Notes: generated from the letters alone by a model not told the origin. Positions 1 through 11,733 are shown, counted from the first letter of the stretch. The stretch is DNA of 64,000 bases from Cheilinus undulatus (GCF_018320785.1 NC_054875.1:18106632-18170631), one strand, 5' to 3'. A program made the numbers and translations.

Positions 1-208
1 GATTTTAATTTGGTTCCTGATCTCTGGTTAGATTGTTCTCCAAATAGAGGACAGTGCCATAACTTTGAGCCAATTCTATTATTTTCCAGTTTGTTTGGCA
101 TAATAAAACCCATTATATAAAAAGATCACAACTTGTTAAAGACTATGATATGGGAGGTGCTAAAGCTCTTGAATTCGGATCTATGGTTGGCACATTTAAG
201 ATTTACTG
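1..208 (+). mobile_element. L1-type LINE remnant, left piece (outer host copy)
   Basis: The first bases translate to an endonuclease-like string (DFNLVPDLWLDCSP), matching the EN domain of the L1 at 6.4 kb (FNMVIDEWLDRCP). By about base 85 the translation has become ORF2 C-terminal sequence (KRSQLVKDYDMGGAKALEF), so most of the reverse transcriptase is missing. This is an internally deleted copy, and it continues in the same sense at 5695 after the inserted minus-strand L1. It is not coding. The left end lies outside the window. Confidence 0.7.
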
Positions 209-223
209 GATAAAAGCCTTTTT
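209..223. repeat. Target-site duplication, left copy, of the minus-strand L1
   Basis: GATAAAAGCCTTTTT is repeated at 5680-5694. The last T residues merge with the poly-T that represents the L1 poly-A tail, so the exact end is uncertain by a few bases. Confidence 0.8.
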
Positions 224-428
224 TTTTTTTCCATTCTGTTTATTGAATTTTCTTAGTTTATACAGTAAATAAAATATTACATACATTGGCAATGACCCAA
301 TAATTCAACAAGTATGCACAATAACCAACAAATCAAAACAGGACCAAACAAACAGCTGAGGTGGATCCAGTTATACACAAAGATACAGGCGATTATCCAA
401 TATGCCTACAACAGGTCACAATCCAGGC

Positions 429-3400
429 TCAAGAAGCTCCCCTTACAATAATAGCAGAGAGATCAGGCAGATTCAAATAAGGCTGCCAGACTTTGTAAAA
501 GTGGTCTTTCTTTGCATGTAATATGTTTGTAAGATATTCAAGAGGGACCAGTTCAAACACAAGTCTACTCCATCCTTTAACAGTAGGGCTCTTATCACTA
601 ATCCATTGTAACAATAGATTTTTTCTTGCGGCAAAAGTGAGAATGTTATACAATCTTTTGTTTGCTTCAGTGCTTAACCTCTGACTTGGAAGACCCAAAA
701 TCAAAGACATGGCATTTTTATGAAATATTTTCCCCATTTCAAAAAGTATTTCTGACCAATACTTCTGCACATTACCACATGACCATAAACAGTGAGTCAG
801 AGTGCCTATATCTGTTTTACATTTAACACACAGAGGGGAAAGCGATGGATTAAAGGAATGCCTGCGACTGGGAGATATATGAGTTCGATGTATAATTCTG
901 AATTGGATTGACTTTGTTCGTGAGCATATTGAAATCTTTTTAGCATATTTCCAAATACTATCCCACGTCTCATCATCAATAGTCACTGATAATTCCCTCT
1001 CCCATACACCCTTAACCCTCTGCGTGCCAATAGGTGAGATATCACAAATTACCTTGTAGAGAGAGCTCACAGACACTTTCTCTGGATACTGTAGTAACAT
1101 TTTCTCAATTACAGATACTTCAGGATGTTCTATAAGAGTAGTACTCTGGGTAATATAATGCCTTAGCTGTAAGAAACGGAAAAAATCCTGTTGTGAGAGC
1201 TGGTGTGCATTTATTAATTGTTCAAATGACATCAGACCATTGTTCTGAAATAAGTCCCCTAATATACTTATATTTTTATCACACCAATGCTGAAAACCAG
1301 AATCCAGTATGCCTGGCAAGAAGTCTGGGTTGTCTATTATAGGAGTAAACATTGAAGTTAACTTAGACCTTCCCTCTAGGTGCCGCACTAACCTCCACGC
1401 CTTCAAAGCATTAAGTGTTATTGGATTAGAACAATTATCTGTAATATTCTTAAAACTCTTAAAGAATAGCATGTTCTGCAATTTACATTTAGATAAGGAT
1501 GATTCAATATCCAGCCAGATACAAGAAGATTTGTTCTTTATCCATTCAGATATAAACTTCAAGCGAGTAGACAATTGGTAAAATTTAATGTTCGGCAAGT
1601 CCAAACCACCCATTGAACTTGGTAGTTGCAAAACAGCCAATTTGATTCTTGGTCTACGCTTGCTCCAAATAAAAGAGCTCAGCCAGCTGTTCAAATCCTT
1701 TAGAACCCTTTTTAAGAACAATACAGGAATCATCTGAATGGGATAAAGCAGTCTGGGCAATACAATCATCTTTATCAAGGCTACACGTCCCAGCCAAGAA
1801 ACAGGAAGCGAGTTCCAATTTTCTAAATCTTGTCTTATTTTATCGAGTAAAGGAACAAAATTAGCTTTGTACATTTGGTGAAACGATGGGGTAACAAAAA
1901 TAGCTAAGTAAATAAAACCTGAGGGAGACCATTTAAATGGGAAAGATGGTGTAGTCTTGGGTATGGTGGTAAGACTTCCCAGGGGCATGGCTTCTGACTT
2001 ATTCAAGTTGATCTTATAACCTGAAAATTTACTAAACCTGCTGATGACATTAATTAGTGCTGGCACAGACATCTCAGGATCACGTAAAAAAACTAACACA
2101 TCATCGGCATATAAAGTTATTTTATGACAGAAATCACCAATTTGTAAACCATGTATAGAGGGATTCGTTCTAATGGCCTCAGCCAATGGCTCAATAGCCA
2201 ATGCAAATAAAAGGCGGGAAAGGGGACAACCCTGTCGGGTGCCTTTATGTGTGCGAAAATAACCTGATTTGAGGCCATTAGTCAGAACTGCCGCTTGAGG
2301 ATCATTATAAAGAATTTTCACCCACTTGATAAAGTTTAAACCAAGCCCAAATTTTCCTAAAGTGTAAAATAAAAAAGACCACTCGACTCGGTCAAAGGCT
2401 TTCTCTGCATCCAGAGAAAGCACCAGACCATCTACAGATTTTTGCTTAAAGGCTTGAATTACATTCAAGAGGCATCTCATGTTTTTTATTGAGTTTCGAC
2501 CCTTTATAAAACCAGTCTGATCCTCTTTAATTAGAAATGGTAAGAGATCTTCTAGTCGAGCCGCTAAAACTTTTGCGAGTATTTTCCGGTCTACATTTAA
2601 TAAAGCAATAGGTCTATAAGATGAGCAGGACTCAGGACATTTACCTTTTTTTAATATCAAAGATATGTTAGCCTCTTTAAGAGTTTGGGGTAGTTCTGCG
2701 GCATTGAATGAATGATTTAACATTCCCAGTAAGGGTTCCAAAAGAAGGTCCTGGAACTCTTTATAAAATTCACCACTGAACCCGTCGGGTCCAGGTGATT
2801 TCCCATTCTGTAAACTTTTAATAGCATTAATTAACTCTTGTTTTGTAATAGGACCATTGAGAGCATTTCTTTGCTGTTCTGTTATTGTTGGGAGATTAAT
2901 CTGAGTAAAGAAACTTTCCATTAATTTAGATGCATCCTCTGTTTGTTCAGAAGAGTACAAGTCCATGTAGAATTTTTTAAAACATTCATTTATCCGTCTA
3001 TTTTCAAATACTCTACTGCCATCAATGTCCGCTATAGCAGCTATAGACTGGGATTCTACTTGTTTTTTCACCAAGTATGCAAGACATTTCCCTGGTTTCT
3101 CTCCATACTCATAGAACTTCTGTTTAGTATATATAATCTTCCTCTCTGCATCAGCAGTGAGTAGACAATTTATAGCTGATCTGACAGCCAAAATTTCTCT
3201 CCATAAAATAGGTGATGGGCTGTTAATGTATGTCTTTTCTTTGTCAAACAGTTCACGTTCCAGAGATTTTTGTTTTTCTATCTTCTGGCACTTTTTAATG
3301 GCGGAGTAAGAAATAATCAATCCTTTTGCAAAGGCCTTACAGGTTTCCTATAGAAGGGAGGGATTATTTATTGAACTTGAATTAATAGACCAGAACACCT

Positions 3401-4208
3401 TAAATTCAGTACAGAAATGGGTAATGAAGGTATTATCTTTAAGGACTGCAGTGTTAATTCTCCATTGCTGAGTTTGGTTGATGAGATTCTTGAGTTTCAT
3501 GTCCATAATAACACAAGCATGATCTGATATAGTTATATTGCCAATATTACAAGATGAAACAGATTGCAATTTGGTTCTGGGGAGGAAAAAATAGTCAATT
3601 CTGGTCTGGCATCCATGCGGTGCAGAGAAAAATGTATATCCCTTGTCTGAGGGATGGATATTTCTCCATACGTCTTCAAGTCCAAAATCTTCACATAAAT
3701 TACGGAGAGCAATTGCTTGGGAAGAGGGAGCCCTAGTGCTATGAGGGAATCTATCAATAAGCGGATTTAATATACAGTTAAAATCACCACCTACAATAAC
3801 TAAATCAGCTGTCATTTCCACTAGTTCCAAGAATATTTTTGTAAGGAAATCAAAGGAGTGACCAGGTGGGTAATAAACATTCATTATTACAATATCTTGC
3901 CCCTGTAAAGTGCCTTTAATTAAAACGTAATGGCCATTTTTATCTTGAACACAGTTTATCACCTTGAAAGGCAGATTTCGCTTCATAAGCACAGCCACAC
4001 CCCTACTTCTAGTTGTAAATGATGAAAAGAAAACTTGACCAAAGTAACCCTGTTTTAATTTTACATGTTCTTTATCATCAAGATGGGTTTCTTGTAAAAG
4101 TGCTATATCTATGTTTTCTTTTTTAAAGAAGGTTAATACTTTCCTACGTTTTAAGGGACTGTGAACACCTTTTATATTCCAAGTACAGATACGGAGTCTA
4201 TCTGCCAT
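429..4208 (-). pseudogene. L1 ORF2 (APE endonuclease + reverse transcriptase), one in-frame stop
   Basis: From MADRLRICTWNIKG the frame runs about 1,259 codons with one interruption, a TAG at 3348-3350 between the endonuclease (4208-3351) and the RT part (3347-429). The two halves are in the same frame, and TAG probably replaced a TGG. EN motifs are visible: WNIKG, LLQETHL, GGDFN, RIDYFFL and SDH. RT motifs are also visible: GPDGF, the YRPIALLNVD block, LSLDAEKAFDRVEW, GTRQGCP and the catalytic YADD (about 2100-2112). The C-terminus has the L1 cysteine cluster (CVKCKTDIGTLTHCLWSC). In the family this protein nicks the target and reverse-transcribes the element RNA. This copy would give only an endonuclease fragment unless the stop is read through. 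Confidence 0.88.
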
Positions 4209-4663
4209 AGACCTAACCTATTCCTGTAAGCATAAGCCTGAAAACCTCTTGCAAGTAATGGTAAAATAAAGTCACTGAGCTGTACATGAACACAATAGTC
4301 AGAACTATATACACACACAAATCAAAACCAAAAAGAGAAACGGGGCCTCTCCTGCTTACCCTGCAGGGAACCAAAACTTTCACCCTATCCACAGCTAAAG
4401 GCTGATGGATCAACAAACTACTACACTTTCAGCTTACCATAGACAAAACACAAATCCCGTTTTACCCACGGCAGTACGATATTAATTTACCTGGCAACAT
4501 TATAACGGCAGGAGTGAACACACATACATAACTAGGTGTCAGAGGTAGGGCAAAGCAAATACTCACATACAACTACAAGCCAAAGTCCCAGTCCGTTAGT
4601 AGAATATCAGTTATGAAGAAAAGGGAATGATCAATGTGTGGGATATATACTGATCCAGACAGA
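4209..4663. other. Inter-ORF spacer of the minus-strand L1
   Basis: About 450 bases separate ORF1 and ORF2. I see no conserved coding frame and no obvious site. The spacer shows that ORF2 translation cannot depend on a simple overlap or short reinitiation. Confidence 0.5.
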
Positions 4664-5548
4664 TCAGCCGACAGAGCCCACAAACGTGGCTGCATCCTCG
4701 GGGGTGTGAAACCTCTTCTCTACCCCATTAACAGTCATCTTGAGAGTGGCAGGATAAACCAATGCATAGTCAATATTCATCCTTTTCAGCCGCACCTTTA
4801 CTTCGTCAAACGCTTTGCGCTTCTTAACGACCGCTGCTGAGTAATCATTGTAGAAGGATACCCGTGGTCCAGTACGGGCGGGATGATCCGGGTCAGCTCC
4901 GAGGCGGCGGGCTGCGTTCATAACACGCTGCTTGTCAGTAAAGTTGTGAAACTTTACGACCATCGGTCTGGGTCGCTGCTTGGGACCAGGCTTTGGTGCA
5001 AGGGAGCGGTTTGCACGGTCCAGTTTGATCCTGCCGTTTTTGGTTGATATTTTAAGATGAGTGGGTAACCACTTTTCCATGAAATTAACTGGATCAGATC
5101 CCTCGGTGTCTTCTGGCAAGCCAACCACACGCACATTGCATCTGCGACCTCGGTTGTCTAAATCATCGATATGATCCAGCATCCCAGCCACCTGTTTCTC
5201 TAGACATGTCACCTTAGCTTGTAGAGATTCAGCCGTTGTTTCCACGCTAGCAATCCTGTCTTCCGCCTCGCCAACTCGTGCCCCCAGAGCTTGAATTTGG
5301 GTTGTTTGCTCTTTTATGGCTGCCAGCACCATGCCAACTTTAGTGTCAACAACTTTTGTGATGTTTGCAGTTATTTTGTCCATTGCCTGAAGAAAGCTCG
5401 GGTCACTGCCAACATTACCGATCTCTCCCTCCGCTGCTGCAGTAGCGCTAGCAGCCTCGCTAGCAACCTCGCTTTGCTTCTCCATTTCTTGAGCAGCCTT
5501 CGTATTTTTCCTTCTTGGCATTTGCAAAAAGTAGTCGTCAATGTTCAT
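4664..5548 (-). CDS. L1 ORF1 protein (coiled-coil RNA-binding chaperone), 294 aa
   Basis: The frame is uninterrupted. The N-terminal third is polar and Ala/Glu-rich. Residues of about 45-115 show heptad spacing with few prolines, which looks like a trimerising coiled coil. Around residue 130, RRCNVRVVGLPED starts the RRM-like domain typical of L1 ORF1 proteins. A basic middle (about 160-190) and a C-terminal domain follow. In the family, ORF1p trimers coat the LINE RNA and act as nucleic-acid chaperones in cytoplasmic RNPs. A second Met at codon 10 (MPRRKNTK) could be the true start. ORF2 follows after a spacer of about 450 bases, so it is not fused to ORF1. Confidence 0.88.
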   Translation of the reverse strand: MNIDDYFLQMPRRKNTKAAQEMEKQSEVASEAASATAAAEGEIGNVGSDPSFLQAMDKITANITKVVDTKVGMVLAAIKEQTTQIQALGARVGEAEDRIASVETTAESLQAKVTCLEKQVAGMLDHIDDLDNRGRRCNVRVVGLPEDTEGSDPVNFMEKWLPTHLKISTKNGRIKLDRANRSLAPKPGPKQRPRPMVVKFHNFTDKQRVMNAARRLGADPDHPARTGPRVSFYNDYSAAVVKKRKAFDEVKVRLKRMNIDYALVYPATLKMTVNGVEKRFHTPEDAATFVGSVG

Positions 5549-5679
5549 TATAAGTCACTCCTACACCTTAAAAGGCAATTCTCGCCTTGTAAGTCTGAGA
5601 AATATTCGGATAATTTGACAAAACTACCGGAGCTCAACGGAACACCGTGTTGCCGCTACGACGCCATCTTGAAAACCCC

Positions 5680-5694
5680 GATAAAAGCCTTTTT
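5680..5694. repeat. Target-site duplication, right copy, of the minus-strand L1
   Basis: GATAAAAGCCTTTTT is identical to 209-223. Joining the flanks restores the outer L1 frame (...YWIKAFLTQPTSMW...), which confirms that the LINE inserted into a pre-existing ORF2 sequence. Confidence 0.85.
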
Positions 5695-6330
5695 GACTCA
5701 ACCAACCTCAATGTGGTTTCATATCCCAAGAGCTTTGTTTAATAAAATTGGAGGATTAGACTTTCTTCCAAAATGTGACTTCGAGATAAAGAAACTTCTC
5801 ATTAAGTTGGCTAATTAATATTAGAAATTGGTTATCGCTCAGAATTGATGATATTCCATTATTTGACACATGTAATATTCTTTTGTACATGGATAACTTG
5901 AACTCATCTATTTCTGATATGATTAATACTGTTTTACTTATGGGTCACTGTAGTAAATGGAAAGGTGGAAAACCCTCTTTTGAGTGTTTTATAAATGACT
6001 TTAAACTGTATTTCTTGTCCTTAAAAAAAAGAGTTCCAACAATACTGCAAGAAATATCTGTGCTGACTTGTCAAAACTTATTTTGATTTGAAATGGGTAC
6101 TTTTATTTATTTACTTTCTGTTTGTTGGAAGCTGTTTCCTTTTTCTAATACTGCCTTGGCGTCTAATATAGAGTGACTCAAAGACATTTGCACTTATCTC
6201 TGTATTGTAATTTCGTTTGATTTTTATTCAAACCCCCCTAGACTTTCTTTGTTTTTGTTGCCCTGTTTATTGTTTTTTACTCATTGTTATCCTCGACGAG
6301 AGTTTGTACCTTTTCAAAGTGTAATAAAAT

Positions 6331-6365
<35 letters not shown>
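5695..6365 (+). mobile_element. L1-type LINE remnant, right piece with 3' UTR and poly-A
   Basis: This continues the remnant at 1-208. The translated stretch LTQPTSMWFHIPRALF matches the ORF2 C-terminal region of the L1 at 10.2 kb. A second piece (5883-6086) contains HCSKWKGGKPSF, the extreme C-terminal L1 block. A short internal deletion and stops separate the two. The 3' UTR leads to AATAAAA and a poly-A run (6338-6365). Same family as the 6389-11239 L1, and non-functional. Confidence 0.75.
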
Positions 6366-6366
<1 letters not shown>

Positions 6367-6372
6367 TTCAGC

Positions 6373-6388
6373 AACTTTCCGTCTAAGT
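6373..6388. repeat. Target-site duplication, left copy, of the plus-strand L1
   Basis: AACTTTCCGTCTAAGT here matches AACTTTCCGCCTAA at 18936-18949 plus GT at 22912, once the Harbinger element that later split the right copy is removed. There is one mismatch. Confidence 0.7.
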
Positions 6389-6553
6389 GGGCTGGCAAGA
6401 TGGCGGACTGAGCGGACATACTTTTTAGAGCGCAGGCTAAAGTTCCTCAAAAGTTCTACTTAAAGTTTATTTTTCCCTCGTTTTTATCTCGGAATACAAA
6501 GTTAAAAACCATACGGAAAAAAATAACATAGCAAACCAGTCAAAGGACGAAAA

Positions 6554-7366
6554 ATGACAACTAATAAGGTTAACGCCAAGACTAGCAAAGATGCTACATC
6601 TGAGGCACTTCTTCAACACGACTACGCAATGGATGTCACCAATGCTGGACCCGATAAACGAAACAATGAAGAACTCGATAATTCCCCGGCAAGCTCTCCA
6701 GCCAAAACTTCTCATGTGAGGAAGTGGGTAAGACCGAATGAAAATTCCTCTTTTGACTCCATCATGTCTGCTATACAAACTTTAGGCGCCAGATTCGACA
6801 AACAAGAAAAAAAGCTTGAAGACATCAACACCCAGATTAAGGAGAACAGCACAATGATTTGCAGCCTGTCTAGAGCGCTAGAATTCAATGCAGCAGAAGT
6901 TAAAGAATGCAAGAGTAAAGTGTCTAAGCTTGAAGAAAAGGTGACAAAACTGGAAAAGGAAAACGCCGTCCTGAGGGAAAGAGCGGGGGACCAGGAAAGA
7001 TACAGCAGGCGGTGGAATCTTAGGATCAAAGGCATGAAAGAAAAGATGAATGAAAACACAAGAGAAGAGGTGATTGTCCTGCTCAAAAAGATCGCTCCGA
7101 CATTGGCTCAGAAGATGGACGAGATAGTGGACACAGTTCACAGAGTGGGGAGAAAAGAGGAGAAGAAAACGCGTCAGGTGATCATCCAATTTGTCAAGCG
7201 TCAACATCGAGACGGGATATGGAGGATGACGAAGGAGTCAGAGGCATGCAGGGAGGCTGGTATCCGCTTTGTGGAAGATTTGACCATGGCTGATAAGCAG
7301 GCAAGAGAAGATATTTGGCCACAGATACAAGAAGCAAGAAAAGCTGGGAAGAAGGCATACTTCTGA
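6554..7366 (+). CDS. L1 ORF1 protein (coiled coil, RRM-like), 270 aa
   Basis: The reading frame is intact and starts MTTNKVNAKTSK. Residues of about 75-145 form a long coiled coil with K/E-rich heptads (KVSKLEEKVTKLEKE). Then comes RRWNLRIKGMKE, the start of the RRM-like core, followed by VHRVGRKEEKKTRQVIIQF and a basic C-terminal domain ending KAGKKAYF. This is the expected order for L1 ORF1p, an RNA-binding trimer that packages the LINE transcript. It remains open although ORF2 of the same element is dead. ORF2 begins about 220 bases downstream. Confidence 0.88.
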   Translation: MTTNKVNAKTSKDATSEALLQHDYAMDVTNAGPDKRNNEELDNSPASSPAKTSHVRKWVRPNENSSFDSIMSAIQTLGARFDKQEKKLEDINTQIKENSTMICSLSRALEFNAAEVKECKSKVSKLEEKVTKLEKENAVLRERAGDQERYSRRWNLRIKGMKEKMNENTREEVIVLLKKIAPTLAQKMDEIVDTVHRVGRKEEKKTRQVIIQFVKRQHRDGIWRMTKESEACREAGIRFVEDLTMADKQAREDIWPQIQEARKAGKKAYF

Positions 7367-7589
7367 GGTCCTGTGGGATTTATTAATGGGCAAAGAATCT
7401 GACTGAAATATAAACTTTGTCATGTATTCCTGAAGTTAAAGATGATAAACGTAAGCTATGAGGGATAAATGTTCAGTTTCAGAGGAACCTCTAAGTTCAG
7501 CTCACGCTTAAAGAGGTTGGTTATCTTTCTTACTTGAAACTGACTGTTCTATAATCAGACTTTTGTTATTTATGTTTTTCCTGAAGTCA

Positions 7590-10500
7590 GGGATTTCTTT
7601 CTCTTCTTTAAATACTAGAGGTCTTAAAGACAATAAAAAACGCAAGGCAATTTTTTTATTTTGTAAAGGACTCAAAGCACACTGCTTTTTTCTACAAGAG
7701 ACTCATTAATGTGAAGAGGATGTTTATTTTGGAAGAATCAATGGGGAGACAATATTATTTTTTCTCATGGCAGTAACAGATCTGGAGGTGTGGCTATATG
7801 TCTTTATAGGTTTCCTGGGACGGTATTAACATCTAAATGTGATAATAATGGTCACTGGATTACTGCAGTGGTAAACTTAGAAGGAAATTTTGCAATTTTG
7901 GTTAATATTTATGGTTACAACGATACTACCCAAAACAAATTTTTATTAGAAGCTCTCACAAAAACCATTGCTGATTACAAAAATTCTTTTGCTATAAGTT
8001 TTACCTTAGTTGGTGGAGCTTTTAATATGGTAATAGACGAATGGTTAGACAGATGTCCCTCTACCTATGTTACATTTCACCACAATAATCTGATGAAGAA
8101 CTTCATTGATGCCAACTCTCTGGTGGATATTTGGAGAGAAAAAAATTTAGACAGTAGACAATTCTCTTGGATAAAGCCAAATGGCCGTGCTAGGTCCAGG
8201 ATTGATTTTTGGCTAACCTCTCCAGAAATCACACATTTAGTAGCTGATTCTTCAACATCAGCTGCTCCCTTAACAGATCACTGTGTAATTAATATTACAC
8301 TGAAACCACACAACCTTACAAGCAGGAAAGGTTATTGGAAGTTTAATGCTGAATTTCTGAATAATGAAGAATATGTAGATGAGTTAAATCTTTATTTGAG
8401 GAAATTATTAATGATAATGAAATTGATACCTACTGAAGAAAATGGGAGTATTTTAAATTTAAGGTTAAAAGCCTATCTATTAAATTCAGTAAAATCATAT
8501 GTAAAAAGCTAAGGGAAAATGAGTTTAAATTGGCGCAAGAGCTTAACAAATATAGCCAAAATGCTCTTTTATCAGATGAAGACACTACAAAGTTGGTAGA
8601 ACTACAAACTAATTTAGATACCTTATTTACTAAAAGGGCACAAGGAGCTTATGTTAGATCTAGAGCTAAATGGATTGAGCAGGGAGAGAAAAATACATCC
8701 TATTTTTTTGGGCTTGAAAGAAAGAGACAAGAAAGAAATAGTATTAAAACCCTGATTGTAAACAATAGTGAATGCCCTGACACAAAAATAATTTCAGAAG
8801 AGATTTATTGCTTCTACTCTAAATTATACTCCTCATCCTACTCACAAGTTGGTGCTACCTTATTTCTAGAAAGTATTAAACATTATATTCCTCAGATAGA
8901 TTTAGAATTCAAAGAAATGTGTGATTCAGAGTTCAGTATAAAAGAGTTAGACACAGCTATAAAACAACTCGCACCAAATAAAGCACCTGGCCAAGATGGT
9001 TTGAATTCAAATTTTTACAAATTTTTCTGGGAAAAAGATTTACTATTTAATGCTTTGAAAGAATGTATTGCTAACAATGTTTTAATGTCAACCATGAAAC
9101 AAGGGATAATTACACTTTTACCTAAACCTGGGAAAGACAAAAGGCATATTGATAACTTAAGACCTGTAACATTGTTAAATGTGGATTATAAATTATTTAC
9201 TATTGTCATAGCTAACAGGTTGAAAATGGGAATTGATCAAATAATTAGTGAAAGTCAATCAGGTTTTATTAAAGAGAGATCTATACATAACAATATCAGA
9301 CTGGTGTTAGACCTACTGGACTATAACTATTTAATTGAAGACAAAGGTTTTGTATTCTTTCTAGATTTTTATAAGGCCTTTGATTCAGTGGAACACCCAT
9401 TTATAATGAAAACTCTCAAATATTTTGGATTAGGTTCAAAGTTTATTAAGATAATTTATATGATCTACAATGGGATAAATAGCTCTGTTGCCCCCCCTCA
9501 AGGTACAACTAAAAGGTTTGAGGTTAAACGAGGTATACGCCAAGGTTGCCCTTGCTCTCCCTTATTATTTATTTTAGTTGCAGAACTTCTCGCTATTTAC
9601 ATAAAAAATAGTACAGACATACAGCCATTAAATGTGTTAGGTCATCATTTGTCAATCACCCAACTTGCAGATGATATGGCTATCTTCATTAAACAATCAG
9701 AGCACATCCCACTAATAATCACCAAAGTGGAGAAGTTTTCAAAAGCATCTGGGTTATACCTGAATTTAAAAAAGTGTGAGTTACTCTCAATTCATGACCA
9801 CCCACTGATCAAACTGTATAACATTCCTGTAAGAAATGAAGTTAAATATCTAGGAGTGATTATGACAAAAGATATAAAAGCTAGAGAACAAATGAACTTT
9901 GAGTCTGTTATAAAGAAAAGCAAATCTATTCTTATATCTTGGTTACAAAGGGATCTGTCAATTTTTGGACGAGTTCTGATTTCTAAAATAGAAATACTGT
10001 CTAGATTAACGTATCCTGCCTTTTCATTAGCAATGTTGGATAACTTAGTTAAATCAATTAATCAGATTATTCTCAACTTTGTGTGGAAAAACAAACATCA
10101 TTATATTAGGAGAAACGATGTAGTTAAGCCAATAAAAGATGGTGGTTTAAATGTAATTGACTTTGAAGCAATGAATGGTATGATAAAACTAAAATGACTT
10201 CAACATTTTATCCGTAATAGCAACAGTATTTGGTACAATCTTCCTTCTAAAATATTCAGTAAATGCGGTGGCATTGAATTTCTTTTAAAATGTGATTTTT
10301 GTGTTTCTAAATTACCCATTAAATTATCAAAATTTCATCAACAAGTCCTCCTATGTTGGAAATTGGCCTTCAAACATAATTTCACTCCTCATAACTCTTC
10401 AATTTGGAATAACAGGTATATATTATCTAAGAGAAAATCTTTATGTTTTTGCGACTGGTTGGAAAAGGATGTCTGGTCTATTGTACACTTAATGGACTCA

Positions 10501-11182
10501 GAAGGAAATCTTCTTGATTATGATGACTTTACTAATAAATACAACATCAGTTGCACCAGAAAAAAATACTTAGAAATTGCAAGAGCAATCCCTGATGCAA
10601 TGATGAATATGATAAAAGACATGCTATCATATGACAAAGTTCTTCCACTTTTACCTTTACCTTCTATTAATGATATAAACTTCATAGAGAGGAAATGTAC
10701 AAATAAAAGTATAAGAGGTGCTGTCACAAATGAACTTTCGCCAAAGCTAAAGAAACTCATCTAAAGACAATAAATGATATTTACCCCTGTAATGAATTTC
10801 TTAGACAGAGATTTAATTTTGAAAAATATGACTGTACATTTTGTGAATCTCAAATTGAAACATTGGAACACCTTTTTTTGAGTGTGAATTTGTGAAAACC
10901 TTCTGGAGATCTTTTCAAGACTGGACATCTGAAAAAGTTTCAGAATCACCCATTCTAAGTTATGATCTCATTAAATTTGGTGTTTTAATGGAGGATAGAA
11001 AGAAGGAAACCATTATTATTCTAGCGAAACAACATATACACAAGTGTCGTTTTATGAAAATGAGACCTTTATTTTGTGTCTTCATGAATGAGTTCACAAA
11101 CTTAAAAAAATCACTGAAATACATTAAAACTAAACAAGCATTAGATGTAATAGATTTTATAGATGCCTTAACCCAAGAATAG
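7590..11182 (+). pseudogene. L1 ORF2 (endonuclease-RT), degenerate
   Basis: The domain order is complete. EN motifs start near 7590 (SSLNTRGLKD, FFLQETH), with TAA directly after QETH. The EN part then stays open from about 7710 to 8512 (SRIDFWL, TDHC). A frameshift near 8410-8490 moves to the RT frame (to 10197), which shows APGQDG, RPVTLLNVDYKLF, FLDFYKAFDSVEH, IRQGCPCSP and the catalytic LADD (9664-9675). A TGA at 10196-10198 (probably from TGG) stops it. The C-terminal part continues to 11182 with another frameshift near 10880 inside the Cys/His motif (CTFCESQIETLEHLF). At least one stop in EN, one stop after RT and two frameshifts make it non-functional. Confidence 0.85.
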
Positions 11183-11239
11183 ACTGACCTCTAATTTTAG
11201 TTACGTTAATGTATTTTTTATTCTTAATTTCATGATTAT

Positions 11240-11733
11240 TGTAGTGGCAACAAAAAAAAACCCCAAAAAAACCTCCTTTGCCACTTCCTGCAGGACATGA
11301 AGTTTTCTGACTCGTGTGTTCCATGTATAATCCAAAAGAAGAAAAAAGGCAGGAGTAAAATAAAGCAATCCGTCTCTTTATTCCAAATAAGTAAACGACA
11401 ACTACTAAAACGACATAGCGACGGTCAGAAATACTGTTGCTCCCTATCCTGCTTAGTTGAAAGACCCTCCCCTTAGAGCATGTGTTTTGCACGTATCCTT
11501 ACATCACTTTACTACACTTGGCTGCACTTTACGGCAGAGGGTAAATTTGCGGTAGCAGGACAAACCAATCGAGCACAGATATCCTGATTAGATGCAAATA
11601 CTACAATAAACTGATATTATCAAAAGACTGCATGCAAGACTATCTTACAATCCTAACATAAAAATCTAACTACTACTATCTAAATTAGGCAAAATATGCA
11701 AAACTATACCTAAATTACTTTATGGCTCTAACA
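11240..11733 (-). repeat. BEL/Pao 3' LTR
   Basis: Near-identical to 18285-18790. On the minus strand it starts TGTTAGAGCC and ends CCACTACA. It contains GGAATAAAGAG as a polyadenylation signal. It is about 12 bp shorter than the 5' LTR because of length changes in A-rich stretches. Confidence 0.92.

Larger units (their letters stand above)
224..5679 (-). mobile_element. Nearly full-length L1/Tx1-type LINE (two ORFs), minus strand
   Basis: This non-LTR retrotransposon of about 5.46 kb copies itself by target-primed reverse transcription. It runs from a 5' end with CAAGATGGCG (reverse complement of 5662-5671) to a poly-A tail (poly-T at 219-230). It carries ORF1 (4664-5548) and ORF2 (4208 down to 429). 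A 15-bp direct repeat flanks it and it lies in an older L1. The 5' end is not truncated, which is unusual for a LINE copy. A single in-frame TAG in ORF2 is the only coding lesion I see. Assignment to the L1/Tx1 clade rests on the two-ORF layout, the coiled-coil ORF1, the APE endonuclease and the C-terminal Cys/His cluster. Confidence 0.9.
6389..11239 (+). mobile_element. L1/Tx1-type LINE, plus strand, main body (3' tail displaced to 18796-18935)
   Basis: The 5' end has GGCAAGATGGCGG, followed by a short UTR, an intact ORF1, and an ORF2 with the full domain order but several disabling mutations. A BEL/Pao element interrupts the 3' UTR at 11239, and the missing tail with AATAAA and A-runs lies beyond that element. 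Without the insert, the LINE is about 5.0 kb and full length. It is related to the outer remnant (1-208, 5695-6365) but clearly a different family from the minus-strand L1, whose proteins share only motif-level similarity. Confidence 0.88.

Noticed and set aside
5291..5818. 175-codon plus-strand frame
   Set aside because: It is antisense to the intact L1 ORF1 and crosses the insertion border.
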